A stretch of DNA of 64,000 nucleotides, taken from the NCBI GenBank assembly GCA_949752745.1, contig OX457024.1, positions 106,169,692 to 106,233,691 on the forward strand, written 5' to 3'. Below the pieces are notes generated by a model. It worked only from the letters and a program-made list of their open reading frames with translations. It was not told the origin of the DNA and did no database searches. Both the position numbers and the translations under genes were made by a program. The stretch is from Protula sp. h YS-2021. Lineage: Eukaryota; Annelida; Polychaeta; Sabellida; Serpulidae. Shown piece by piece: positions 51,800 through 62,909 of the stretch. The first letter of the stretch is position 1, and each line of letters opens with the position of its first letter.

Positions 51800-52880
51800 A
51801 GGTAAGAAAACGCTACCACCACTGAGTTAAAAACACGATCAAATAACACATTTGTGTTAGGTTCTACGAATTTGAATTTCCTGAGAGTTTAAAAGGCCGC
51901 ATCCTAAAACGATAAGGTTCGCAAACTCTTCCGCAATGACGCTCCGCCTATGGGACGTTGGATTAATGTTGGGCAGCAACAGCTCCATGTCGTGGGGGTA
52001 GGTCAGCGGTTGCGTCTGTAACACCTCATCGTTTGATCGACAGGTAGAAGACCTGACATGCAACATTTAGATCGCAGGAGACGTGACTACTGGCGCGGTC
52101 TTGCGTCTTGTAGTGAATGCAGTTTCTCCAGCCTTGCCCGTAGTACATATGCTACGCATGGAGCCGTGGACAGCCCCACAAAGTCTTCCCGCAGTAGTTG
52201 TTATGACTGGGCTGCGATGCAAAACGACAGCCTGCTGAATTGTGGCTTCGATGTGGTGAGGAAGGCTGAAGAATTTTCTGCTATAAACTCAATGATATCT
52301 CTAAAGGGAAAGTCTTTCCAAGAGAAATCCACGGTAGAAGTTTCCTCCCAGTCATCTTTTGCGTTTTCGACACCCGGCGGGGTGGGGGTACGTACAGGCT
52401 GTAAAGGTTATAATCCTTTGGTTTTATGACACGGGGAGAGGCATGGTATAACACTGAATGTGATAAAGCTGACGCTTATCCTTGAGTGATCGAAGGTAGA
52501 ACAGGCTGAGACACTGAATTCATTACCGGTGACGAAAACGGTTTAGGCACCGCTATATCCTTACAGAGTTATTGGGATTTGCTCCTGTTCGCGTCACTTG
52601 TTCATTCTCCCCGACGAGGAATTATCCCCGACGAACCATAAATTGAATTGTCTTCCAACTGATATTTATTGCCCGTAAATAGCTCTATAGGGACCATGAG
52701 AGGAAGAGGCGGTGGTTGTGTACCCTTAGACGACGAGGGCTCTGTAGTAATGGTAGCCGTGGGAACACCATTGAGGCGTGACGCTGCCAAGGATACGGAG
52801 CTTGACTTCTACGCAAGGCGGTGTAAAACTTTAAGTTCCTCATCTGATGCATACCCGTCGCTTCAGCGAGAGACACGTGA
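51800..52880. other. Unassigned, possible DIRS gag region
   Basis: Moderately GC-rich; both strands have short ORFs (for example minus 52066-51857 with EEFANLIVLGCGLLNSQEIQ). By position it could be the gag of the DIRS element but I see no diagnostic motif. Confidence 0.3.
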
Positions 52881-52884
52881 CGGA

Positions 52885-53450
52885 GTTGACACGATCCGGG
52901 ACGTAACGACCCGTCGTAGTGACGGATACGACCCGTCACTTGGGTTAGTTGTGATAGCATCGCCCGTCACAGCAAAAAACAGTGGTCGTAGTCACGACTC
53001 GACGCAAACAGTCACGACCCATGACATGCGACAGCATAACCCATGGTATGATCTATCTGTCACATGATGGATATTGTTACACGTCGTGACAGTGACAACC
53101 CGTTGCAAGCACAATTGTGATAGCATTACCTCATCACATGATCGAATCGACACTGCCACGGGTCGTGGCAATGGCGACTCGTTTCATACACGACTCGTGA
53201 CAGCATCAACCCGTCACATGATCGACCCGTCACTGCCATGGGTCGTGACATTGACGACTCGTAGCTTACACAACCCATTACAGCAGCGACTGGATGACTG
53301 GATGACATAGACAGCCCGTCACTAGCGTTACAGAGATGACTCGCTGCGTACACTACGCGTGAATGCAGCGACTCATCACATGGTGGAACCGACACTGGTT
53401 TGGGTCGTGGCAGTGATAAATCGCTACTGTAGACACCAGGCACATGAACG
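52885..53450. repeat. Degenerate ~78-bp satellite rich in CGACCCGTCAC and its complement
   Basis: CACATGATSG landmarks recur near 53062, 53137, 53215 and 53377, each followed by CACTGCCAYGGGTCGTGRCA and a TGACGACTCGT-type motif. Short inverted copies of ACCCGTCAC/GTGACGGGT lie within each unit. Confidence 0.7.
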
Positions 53451-53710
53451 ATCCATGCTCAAGTCTAGAGAGCGTATAACAGCAACACTGCCGTGTGACA
53501 GGTCGTTGCTCTCACGACATGCTCGTTCTTGATCACGTGATTATGTGACTTATGTGTATTGATGTCGCAATAATAGATACAAGCTGTACACCTGCGGTGA
53601 AGCTGGAGAGGGGCCTGGTACCGTGACACGTGATCGATGCTTACACGATATTGGTAGTATAACGACCCGACACAGTGTCGGTGTGGCGTATCCGTCACAG
53701 GTATGGCTAT

Positions 53711-53726
53711 GGCGCCCGCGGGCGCC
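53711..53726. other. 16-bp all-G/C palindrome
   Basis: GGCGCCCGCGGGCGCC is its own reverse complement and stands out in AT-richer surroundings. Confidence 0.9.
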
Positions 53727-54465
53727 AAACGCAGTACCAGGTGGAAATGAGAGGCTGCCCTACTCGAGACTGTGTCAAGCTGTCGCAACACATGAGCAAA
53801 GCTCACACAGAAGTAGATAGTGGTTGTAACTTTACAAGAAAATCGCTCATAATTGCCTCACTGTGAATGAATAATAACCTACACTCGCGTTCTTGATGGC
53901 CGGGAAGTATTTACCGAATGAAAACCGGTTTGACAAAACTAGAACTACCAGGTGCAGGAATCAGCAGTCATCAAACTAGAAATACTCGAACCAATTAAGA
54001 GGAAACATACAGTATACATAAATCTACCATCCAATGTAAAACATTTCTAAAAATTATGCATTTACCTTGGGTTTGATCCGTCACAATTAAAGTGATTACA
54101 AACATTTACGCACATGTAAAAGGAGCAAGACCTCAAGAATCACGTTGAGATGTGGAGGGATTAAGGCATGGCAAAGTCCTGAAATTGCCTTTCCCAATTT
54201 TCAAGTATATAGGCAGCAGTGCGCTCTTCCAAATTTAAAAAAATGGTGATAAACACAAGCCGAATTTACAACAGGCATTAGACGAGAAAGTTCAGTGGAC
54301 TAAAAATAACAACATAAAAACAAAAACCCTACAGAGACGAAAGAGATGGTCATGATGCTTAACAGATCTCAACAGAAAAACCTGTAAAAACTCTGTAAAA
54401 AGATCTGTAAAAATCGCGAACATACTCATCAAAAGAGTCAAATAAAGAAAGATAATGGTCGGAGT

Positions 54466-54616
54466 CAGGGTTCGCGCTGAGTGCTCAGGAAAGTGAGTCA
54501 AAAAAGGAAAGTGTGACTCAGTTGGGTCCAGAAAAACTCGGTGGGTTCCAAAAAAGTGAGTCATTTCGTAAAAAATGCCCCAAAAGTGGACGAAAACCCC
54601 GCCAACGCGAACCCTG
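54466..54616. mobile_element. hAT-type MITE, 151 bp, with 8-bp target site duplication
   Basis: Perfect 11-bp terminal inverted repeats (CAGGGTTCGCG at the left, CGCGAACCCTG at the right) are flanked by identical 8-bp direct repeats GTCGGAGT at 54458-54465 and 54617-54624. CAG...CTG termini with an 8-bp duplication are hallmarks of hAT elements (family knowledge). The interior has several AGTGAGTC/GTGACTC motifs and no ORF. Confidence 0.93.
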
Positions 54617-54639
54617 GTCGGAGTTATTATAGAAGATGA

Positions 54640-56400
54640 CCTAGAACGGGATAAGACGTGGATCCACTTGCTACCGCTTGTACCTGTAGCAGGTATGTCA
54701 TCTCAACACTATACCTGATAGCAAGATACTGGAGTAGCAGAAATCAACTGTTACAGTGTATGAATAGTTGGCGTTGAATGCACAATACGTGTGCACTTCG
54801 CCGAAATAATGTTCCCCCTTGGCGCTGATAATGGCATTATGGCGGAAGTATGTTTTGTGCTTAGATATTGTTGAGAAATCTGTGTACAATTTACCAACTG
54901 TCGCTGTGTCAAGGGGCGAGGCAGATTATTAAGCCGTAGCTTGTCGGTCCTTGTATGCCTGCTAGCCTTAGAGCTGTTTCTCTCTGTTTCAAGAAAATGA
55001 GAATAGTGACACATGAAAGACCATGCAATGGTTACATCTATTGCCCATTGTGCATGGTTGTGTGCCGCAACGGCGCAAGCACGCAGTGTTTCTAGTGTGA
55101 CGGTCACAAGCCCTCTTGATGCGCCCACGTAAACCCGAGATCGGCTGTTGCTATGTAACAGAAAACAACGACATAAGTGTGTGGCAACACTAGTTATTGT
55201 CACATAAACTGCCTATGACACGGCCACATACAACATAATCATTAAAAACAAGAATGTATGATGTTGAAACTTTTACATTAGTGAAAGTGATGCAACATTA
55301 ATAACACGTGTTTGAAAAGCTTTCGTTCTGTCTGTTCGATAGATGAACCACCCAACACAAGAGATGAAGTCATGCTCTACAGCGTAAATACATCGTCTCT
55401 GTATGACTGTACGAAGTTCCCTTATATGCCACAGGCATATGACTTCAGTATGGGTTAGGGTAGTCGAAATTCTCAAATTTCTGGTCTTGCTATCGACACA
55501 GTTATGGTCAAGTGATCAGGGATGTTTCGATGTCAATGTGACAGTTGTTGTTAGTTCTCATACGCCCTTGTCACAACTTGACACTGCCACATTTGCTGCA
55601 CTGTGGACCGCTGTTGAAGAGTCGTAACTATGTGGACTCGGTATGTCCGGATCATGTGTACCGTAGACCTGCTTGCTCTTTGAGTTGTCATGTCTGTTAC
55701 AACCCCCTGATTGTGGTAGGTTGTCTGTGTGTCGTACCCCGTACAATGATACTGGGACGATGTGTACAACACGATAAAAACATTAGCAACTTCGGTGAAA
55801 TACCTATCCCATTCAACGCAGATCTCCAGCGAAGATTCTCTACTGCCTTTTTCATTTTCGGTTTCTGTCTTTAGTTTCCAGAAACTATTGGTGCAAAAGA
55901 CAAATTGGATTAAATTGAAGAGGTCTAACCAAAATAAATTTGAAAAAGCGTAATTCTTTGAAAATAGGTCATATTGTTTGCCGTGAAGCATATTAATGTA
56001 CTTTTCGAACGGTTGTTCAACCTTACCGGTTGGAAGTTTCGAAATGACACATTATCTACCCACCTTATCTGATGAATTATAGATGTCCATAGTTCTTTAT
56101 TTAAAGAATTATCCACACTTGCTGCAATTAATTTTTAAACATTTCTTATGTTCTTGTACTTTATTTAATTCAGATTAGCCAAATAAAACACTTTTTTCAT
56201 TTATTTGATTTCGAATACCTTGAATCCTTTGGCCATTTTATTTTAAAGGAACACAAACACGCACACGCACACATAAATACACACAAAAGACAAGCCCTTG
56301 ATATTTGTGGTTTTTTATATATGGAATCAGTATTAAGATACACGCAATGTACTTTTGCCAATGGAAAATCAATTAAATTCTCATAGGACTTCGTCAATGT
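54640..56400. other. No supported feature
   Basis: Contains open stretches up to 150 codons on the minus strand (for example 55203-54751 and 55991-55551), but none shows a recognisable domain, codon bias or splice context. Some text near 55540-55600 (CAACTTGACACTGCCACAT) resembles the 53-kb satellite. Confidence 0.4.
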
Positions 56401-56469
56401 TCAGAATTATAATTGCTGATCCAGGTTAATAGGTGACAGTAGGGATGCAAGGAGGTTTTTGGCCGGTCC

Positions 56470-57090
56470 CACTCCCATCCTGCTGGATGAACTGACCCCC
56501 GGGCGGGAATATCAAATTTTAGTATATTTTTGTGATTTTTCATTTTCTGATCCCCTCGGCGAGACGAACTGACCTCCCATTTCTGGACGAACTGACAGGA
56601 ATTTTTAAGTTTAGCTATTTTTCGTTTCAGACCATTCTGAGTAGTATTCATTTTTTGACCCCCAACCCACCACGGGACGAAGTGACCCCAACAAAGGCGG
56701 AAATTTCAAATTTTGGGATATTTTTTCGTTTCAAACCATCCTCAGTATTTTTAGTTTTTCGAGCACCCCAGGCGGAAACTTCTAATTTCAGTATATTTTT
56801 TCCTTTCAGACCATTCTGAGCATTTTTCATTTTTTTTTACCTTTGATCTCCAGGCGTTAATTTCTAGTTTTACCATATTTTTAAGACCATTCTGAGTATT
56901 TCTCATTTTTTTACCTTTTTGCCCATGGCATGAATTTCTAATTTTAGCACATTTCCTCGTTTCAGACTATTTTGTGCATTTTTCTTTTGACCCCACCCCC
57001 CGACCCCCACTTCAGGAGTGGCTTTCTAATTTTAGCATATTCTTTTCATTTCAGGTCATTCTGAGCATTTTTTTATTTTTGACCCCCTAC
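56470..57090. repeat. About 95-bp degenerate satellite, six to seven copies
   Basis: Units contain GGCGGAAATTTCAAATTTTR, GTATATTTTTTCGTTTCAGA, CCATTCTGAGYATTTTTCAT and TTTTGACCCC. An isolated unit recurs at about 57610-57660 beyond a 500-bp interruption. Confidence 0.85.
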
Positions 57091-57819
57091 GAGGTAAATA
57101 ATCGTGAATACTGGAAATGATTCGCATTTTAATTCACTTGAGGTCATGCGTTAAGCTTTGAGTACATTGAAATGCAAGTCAGTATTGAGTTTTGCTGTTA
57201 AAAAAGCGCATTTTAATTTACTTATGGCATTCTGTTGAACGTCGAATACATTGAGCTTTCTAAATTTAAGCTGTAGAAAAATTCTGTTTTGTGCTTCTCG
57301 GCAATACATTTTGTATAATTCATGCATCAGCAGTAAATATTTTGCACTTATTTCACACGAGTTGATGGTCCTGGAAAAAAATACTGAAGTTTTTGTAGTG
57401 GCTGAACTTTCTTGCAAACGAAGAGTTACGAAACGTGTTTATTGTCACATCACTCGTAGTAAGGAGTTTGTGGAGAATGAGACCGTAGCGCTACAATCAT
57501 AGTTCAATACTTTACAAGTGAAAGTTAACACATTTTTATTTGGCATGAGAAAATGTGTACTATTATTCTCATACTGAAGTCACGGGCAGAAACACATATG
57601 TTCAATTAACCGAACTTCAGATTTGGCATATTTTTCAGAGCATTCTGAACATTTTTATTGGTATATAAAACAGGCGTGATAGCTTCAACAGCGTATAGCT
57701 TCAAAATGACAGGACCGATTTCAACCATTTTTCATCATAGTGTTCAGCAGGACTTTATTTTTCAATGACGGTAACTGAAAATAGCGAAATTATATGTAAA
57801 GAGCGTTGAAACTGCATTT

Positions 57820-58011
57820 ATGAGGTTTGGTGAGAAACTAAAACTTTGCTTTAAAGTAAATACCCAATTCGCGAGGAAGAAAATTGGCATTATCCTATCT
57901 CCTAAAGATCAGGCTGTGGTGAAGGATCATTTGAAATCTTTATCAATGCCAGGATATCATCTACGGATGATAAGCTTACTGAAGGCTACAAGTTCATCAC
58001 ACTCGTTGTAG
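57820..58011 (+). pseudogene. Small Polinton-associated ORF, left copy
   Basis: Encodes KIGIILSPKDQAVVKDHLKS and LSMPGYHLRM, clearly similar to minus-strand 62496-62792 (FIILSTEDRVVVKNYFEALP, MPGFHLQV). Function unknown. It lies at the other end of the element and in opposite orientation. Confidence 0.5.
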
Positions 58012-58019
58012 GACACTGG

Positions 58020-59080
58020 ATCCACGACTACATGATTACTTCTATAAGAATTTATAGAGTAAGAATCTTAAAATACATCAAGTTAACAGTTTTGTTTCAA
58101 AGGTAAGATATAAAACCGTTTACTAATGTTTAAAATTTTAGTCATTTAAATGTTGAAGGCATAGCGACAATGTTTTCTTTCTGGCCAGTTTAATCTTATA
58201 TGAGTTGTTTCAAAGTTAAGAAAGGAAGAACATAATAGCAGAGGCGACAGAAATTTTAAACAAGCCGTGTTTGAACATGCTTTGAAAAATTCAAGTGATA
58301 CCGTCATTATATTACATGATAAAAGTAAAACATGTCGGCAAAGAAACAAAACAAGTCTGATGCAGCGCAAGACGGTACAGGCAGAAGAATAAGTCTTTGC
58401 AGAGATGCACAACAGGAAAGTTTCGAGCCTGAAAATGCTACAAGAAATGCGACAAGACAACATGGAGAATTTTTTATTTTGTGATGATTATAGGGATGTT
58501 CTTTCAAACATGTTTCCAACAAAACTAAAAAAGATATGGACATACATTCAACTCGAGTGAGGCTTTATAAAGAAGCAATTATTCAAGATATTGTTTTAGC
58601 TACTGTTTCATATAGAAATTGATATGAAGCGAAACGCATAGCTAAAGTAACAAAGCCATGTTCTTCATGGCACACAGTGAAGGTAAGCAAAGTGCATGAC
58701 GTTTTGTATGTAAAATTAAATCAATGTGTGTAATTTGGTAAAAGCTAAAAGAAGGTAGAGATAAGACCTTGGTTGAAGCACTTATGATAAATGATGGGGA
58801 GCTGGTGTCAAACATCTCCATCATGTCCTGAAAATGGGTTGGCTGTTATGAAGGCTAGATATGTATGTTTAATCAGAGGACAACATTAAAGTATACATCA
58901 AAAGAACTCAAGAATAAATTAAACTTGAAAAAAACATTAAAGGTTATATTATGAATTGCAGCGCACAACATAATCTTTTAACTGCTTTCTCTGAATTATT
59001 AAAATATTAGTTAAGTTATTCATATTTGCATGTCAGTAAAAGCTTTATTACATGCATGATTGTTTTTAGTTCGAGTTAAG
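58020..59080. other. Polinton interior, unassigned
   Basis: AT-rich with short broken ORFs on both strands. A plus-strand stretch at 58331-58420 starts MSAKKQNKSDAA, basic in character, but is soon interrupted. No protease or other family gene recognised. Confidence 0.35.
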
Positions 59081-60135
59081 ATGACAACGTGGAAAGACTA
59101 CATAACCAATACTTACTTTAAACCTGGAATCCCTGAAGCATTTGCAGTACCTGAAAAATTACACAAAATGTGAAACAAAATAAACATCCTGTGACATATT
59201 CCAAAGTGAAAAATTGGTTTCATGATCAAAATGCCTTTAGTTTACTTCAACAAGTGAAATACAATTCTAAAAGACAACGCATCATAGCCCATGGCACTGA
59301 TGATATATGGGATGCTTATTTGGCAGATGTAGCCAATATTGCAGCAATCCCTTTCTACTAATCGTCATAGATGTCTTTTCTAAATACATCTCCCAAACAA
59401 AAGTCATACTAGTGTCATTCAAACCATCCAAAAGATTTTTCAAGAAACAAAAAGAAAACTTAGAATATTGAGGTCAGAAAATGGAACAGAATTTAAGAAC
59501 AGATTGGTAAAGCAATTTCTAAAGAAAGAAGGCATTCATACATATACTACCAAGAATGAGACGAAAGCCAACTTTGTTGAAAGAGTCATACGTACTCTCA
59601 AGGGAATGATGTGTAGCTATTTTCTACATCGGCAAACGTATGGGATATTTTAAAAGATTTAGTCTACAATTATAATCGTAGGCCTCACGAATCCTTAACA
59701 AATGCATTATCACCGGTAGACATCATCAAGAGCATTGAATCTGAAGTGTGGAAACATATGTATATTGATAAATTGAAATTGAAATCAACGGAAAAACCAA
59801 AACCCTACATGGTCAACATGTTCGCCTTTCACACATAAAATATGTATTTCAAAGGGCCGTCATATAAAATGGACACAAGAAGTGTTCATAGTCACACATC
59901 GTTGTAAGAATCAATGAAAACACTTGTACCGTGTCAAAGAGTTCTTAGACGAAATTGTTGATGGTAATTTCTACGAAGAAGAATTAAAAGCTGTTACAAA
60001 AGACGTTCAGTCCGCATAGAAAAATGATATGGTTTTGAAGACACGAAAAGACGAGGTGTGAAAGAACTGTTTGTCAAGTGCTTAGGCTGGCCAAAGAAAT
60101 TTAATAGTTGGGTTAAAGAATCTGATATTCAAGCG
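59080..60135 (+). pseudogene. Polinton integrase (rve type) with chromodomain tail, broken
   Basis: Fragments in order: MTTWKDYITNTYFKPG (N-terminal), VTYSKVKNWFHDQNAFSLLQ and TDDIWDAYLADVANIA (59170-59361), SENGTEFKNRLVKQFLKKEG and KANFVERVIRTLKG (59468-59653), YNYNRRPHESL near 59670, FYEEELKAV near 59975, and GWPKKFNSWV near 60095, a chromodomain-like motif. Integrases insert the element DNA. Compared with the remembered family pattern the first catalytic Asp appears as Tyr and the second as Glu, while the Glu of VERV is kept. At least three frameshifts or stops break it. Confidence 0.85.
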
Positions 60136-60139
60136 TTAT

Positions 60140-60715
60140 GAAGCATCCGTTTACATGTCTGGTTTCTGAACCTAATAGGTGGTGGGAAAATGTATCTTGT
60201 GAAAGCGCCCATTGAACAAAAAGTTTTCAACCATTTCCTAAAAATATTTTATGGCTGTATGCTGCAGATCAGCCTGTGTACAAAGGCATGAAAGGAGTGA
60301 CATTTCTTCAAGGCATTCCAGAACAACTTACTCATTATTGATGATCTCATGACCAGATGCCACAGCGATGAACGCATGACCAGATTGTTTAGTGTTGGAA
60401 GTAACATAAAAATCTAAGCATTACTTTCATCCTACACAATCTATTTCACCAAGGAAAATGTAAGTTTAAATACACATTACATTATTCTCTTTAAAAATCC
60501 AAGGGATATTCAACAGATCAGTACAATGGCTCGATAAATGTATCCAGGGAAATATCAGTTTCTCGTTGAAGCATATCAAGATGCTACAAGAAAAGCTCAT
60601 GGCCAGTTATTCATTGATTTGAAACCAAAGACAGAAGATAAGCTACATATTCGCACAGAAATACTACCAAATGATAGGCATTACTTTTATGTGAATAAAA
60701 TAGTGTATTAAGAAG
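60140..60715 (+). pseudogene. Polinton A32-like packaging ATPase, broken
   Basis: Shows a Walker A-like GGGK (60178-60189) followed by Met instead of Ser/Thr, a Walker B-like LLIIDDLM near 60330, then IILFKNPRDIQQISTMAR and MYPGKYQFLVEAYQDATRK (60480-60600). The FKNPRD...QMYPG segment is typical of FtsK/HerA-superfamily ATPases of Polintons and related DNA viruses, which pump DNA into capsids (family knowledge). Frames shift between Walker A and B and there are stops, so it is a pseudogene. Confidence 0.8.
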
Positions 60716-60745
60716 AATTACAACAGTTCGGTATTCAATGTTAAG

Positions 60746-60972
60746 ATGTCTAAACGAATTCAAGCGAATCAACCATTTCTTTATTTATTAGCACGTAGCA
60801 GTGCTAAGCGACGTAGATCCTTATTGAAGTAAGCCACAAAAGATGAATTTTCAAAAATATGCTTGAATATATTGCATGTGCACTTACCATTAAGCCACAT
60901 CTGTATCAAAAATTAAACCGTAAACAATACACCATTCGACAACTGGCTAACAAGAAAATTTTCCTCAAATAA
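60746..60972 (+). pseudogene. PX-like small basic Polinton protein, broken
   Basis: Opens MSKRIQANQPFLYLLARS then AKRRRSLLK before a stop; a homologous-looking tail (RQLANKKIFLK) ends at 60972. The L-rich, RRR-containing start is a common small protein between ATPase and capsid gene in animal Polintons (recalled). Its role is not firmly known. Confidence 0.6.
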
Positions 60973-62170
60973 TTGATTAATCAGAAAGAGGTACACCAAC
61001 GAAAGGCGAAAGAAAGTAAAGGAGCAACATCAAAAGATATATTTCGGAAAGATAAAAAAATATCAATCACCCATGACCATTCTTGTGAATGTATTCTTTC
61101 TCGTTTGGAATGGAGGGCTGCAGTAAAAAGATATAATGTAGACTATCAGCCACTCACTGCCATTGGAGATGGTGCTTTAATAGAATTTTATATATTCCTT
61201 CTAATACCGAAGAATATTTGAATTTAAAGAATAGTAGACTTCAGGTCTTATGTAACATTGTAAATCGTGATGGAATAGTTTGCGTTGTAGATGATAGCGC
61301 AACATTCATCAATGATTTGCTTAATGGATTATGGTCCAAATTTGAATTATTTCCGAATGATCGAGTAATTTGGCATGGTAACAATTCCCATATAAACTTA
61401 TACTAGCGTTATTTCTCACCTCATTCATGAATCGGAAGAAAGTTTTAATTCAGAGCGCTCCATGCGTCTGATCCACAAGAATACTGCTGGACCGATTAAT
61501 TCTCATTAGCCAATCATGAAAAGTTTTTAACATGCTTTCATGTAAATAAATACCTGAAGTAGGAAACAATGGGTTACATAATCTTTATTTACATACGCGT
61601 CTAAGTCGTAAATTTATGATTACGGGTACCTTAAGAGTGGATTTGTTTGAGAATCGTTATCTTCTCAAAGGCATTTGCATAAAATTGCGTTTACATATTT
61701 AAAGAGGTGAATATTTATTAATGGCTTTAAACGATATCTTTAAGGTAGAAGTGAGAGATTTGTTTTTAACTTTGTTATTCGCAAAGTGAGGGCTAGTCCA
61801 GATATCAACATACAGATGCATTGATAAAACTCCTGCCAAGTTTCCTATTACCAGAAAAGAATGTAAAATTTTAGCCATTCCCCGTTGGATTTGAACCCTT
61901 TGTGAAGATCTTTTTGAATCAATTATCAAAACTATTGTAATTGGGATGGTTCAAAATTCATACAATTTTGAACATTTTAATCTTAACTACATGCAAATTT
62001 ACACCGAACCAGTCGTATCCAAATCTCTCAAGCTTAACATTATTGAGGAAAAATATCTTGACGCTTTTGAAACTTTTTCAAATCTTTTGATAAATTGAAT
62101 GGTGAGGAATCACCCTTATTAAGTATGAAAACATGCGGCTAGAGACAAATTTTGCTAATGCCTTGCATAA
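60973..62170 (+). pseudogene. Capsid-like protein gene of the Polinton, broken
   Basis: Two open pieces (60973-61221 and 61218-61406) contain WRAAVKRYNVDYQPLTAIGD and CNIVNRDGIVCVVDDSATFI with INDLLNGLWSKFELFPND. They resemble the N-terminal strand region of the double-jelly-roll capsid family present in Polintons, often annotated as F54H12.2-like (recalled). Downstream remnants reach about 62170 in several frames. A frame change at about 61210 and many later stops make it nonfunctional. Confidence 0.65.
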
Positions 62171-62495
62171 TACAGTGAATGCCATAGTCTATGCTGAATA
62201 TGACGACAACATTGAAATAAGCGTGAATAAGCGTGAATCACAGAATCACAAAATATTTCAAATACATATTATGCTAGTACACAACAACTTTAATTGATAT
62301 AAGTATTATAAATATAAAAAAAGTTTGTAAATGCTATGAAAACTGATATAATGTTGATCCAACACAATCACTTTCACATCAACATCGCGTGATATTGTCA
62401 ATTCATTTAAACCTTTCATCGTCTTTATCATAGTCCACATAAGTATTAAATCAATACTTTTTTAACCACTTGTCAACGGTACATGTCCATTTGGT

Positions 62496-62792
62496 TCAAA
62501 GCGGTTTCAAGTTCTTGCCAAGCATCATACACTTGACTCCAATGTTCTGCACTAAACGTGATGAAATGATTGCGTTCGGTAACTCGTCATACTGTTGAAA
62601 CCTGTATACAGCATTCCCTGTCACGTTCATGACTTTCACACTAACATTTTCTGACACTTGTAGGTGAAATCCTGGCATTGGTAAAGCTTCAAAGTAATTC
62701 TTTACCACGACTCGATCTTCAGTGGATAGGATAATGAAAGTTCCCCAATAATAGATCGTCAGTTCACCCAAGTGATTCAGAGGCAGTTGCAT
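62496..62792 (-). pseudogene. Small Polinton-associated ORF, right copy
   Basis: Ninety-eight codons starting MQLPLNHLGELTIYYWGTFI and containing EALPMPGFHLQVSENVSVK. It is uninterrupted, unlike its neighbours, and similar to plus-strand 57820-58011. Function unrecognised. It lies between the capsid-like remnant and the polymerase, transcribed with the polymerase. Confidence 0.5.
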
Positions 62793-62909
62793 GTTTGAGT
62801 TAATGATGACAGCTGATTACTTTTTTGCTAAATGTCGCAGCATTTATACGCATCAGTTTGTTGAACCCCTTGATCCACTGACGTCTATGTCTGAGCATAG
62901 GCGTCTTTA

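Larger units (their letters stand above)
48920..51800 (-). mobile_element. DIRS-type retroelement, copy B (gag tail, RNase H, tyrosine recombinase)
   Basis: Reading downward on the minus strand: a Gag-like tail at about 51800-51530; RNase H with STRSSTLSRLTKQVLLHA, IQASHIAGSLYILADLSSRM and TEWALEDYKFQWI (51204-50965); the typical post-RNase H segment (KVLLKIWHEKPN, 50830-50790); then the recombinase end with GHQVRHVEHS and RVGCWAL near 49850-49770. RNase H followed by a tyrosine recombinase is diagnostic of DIRS-like elements (family knowledge). The RT core is not found between the Gag tail and RNase H, so there is an internal deletion; multiple frameshifts confirm inactivity. Confidence 0.8.

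Noticed and set aside
54751..55991. Minus-strand ORFs of 150 and 146 codons
   Set aside because: No recognisable domain, signal or compositional bias; part of the text resembles local satellite sequence.
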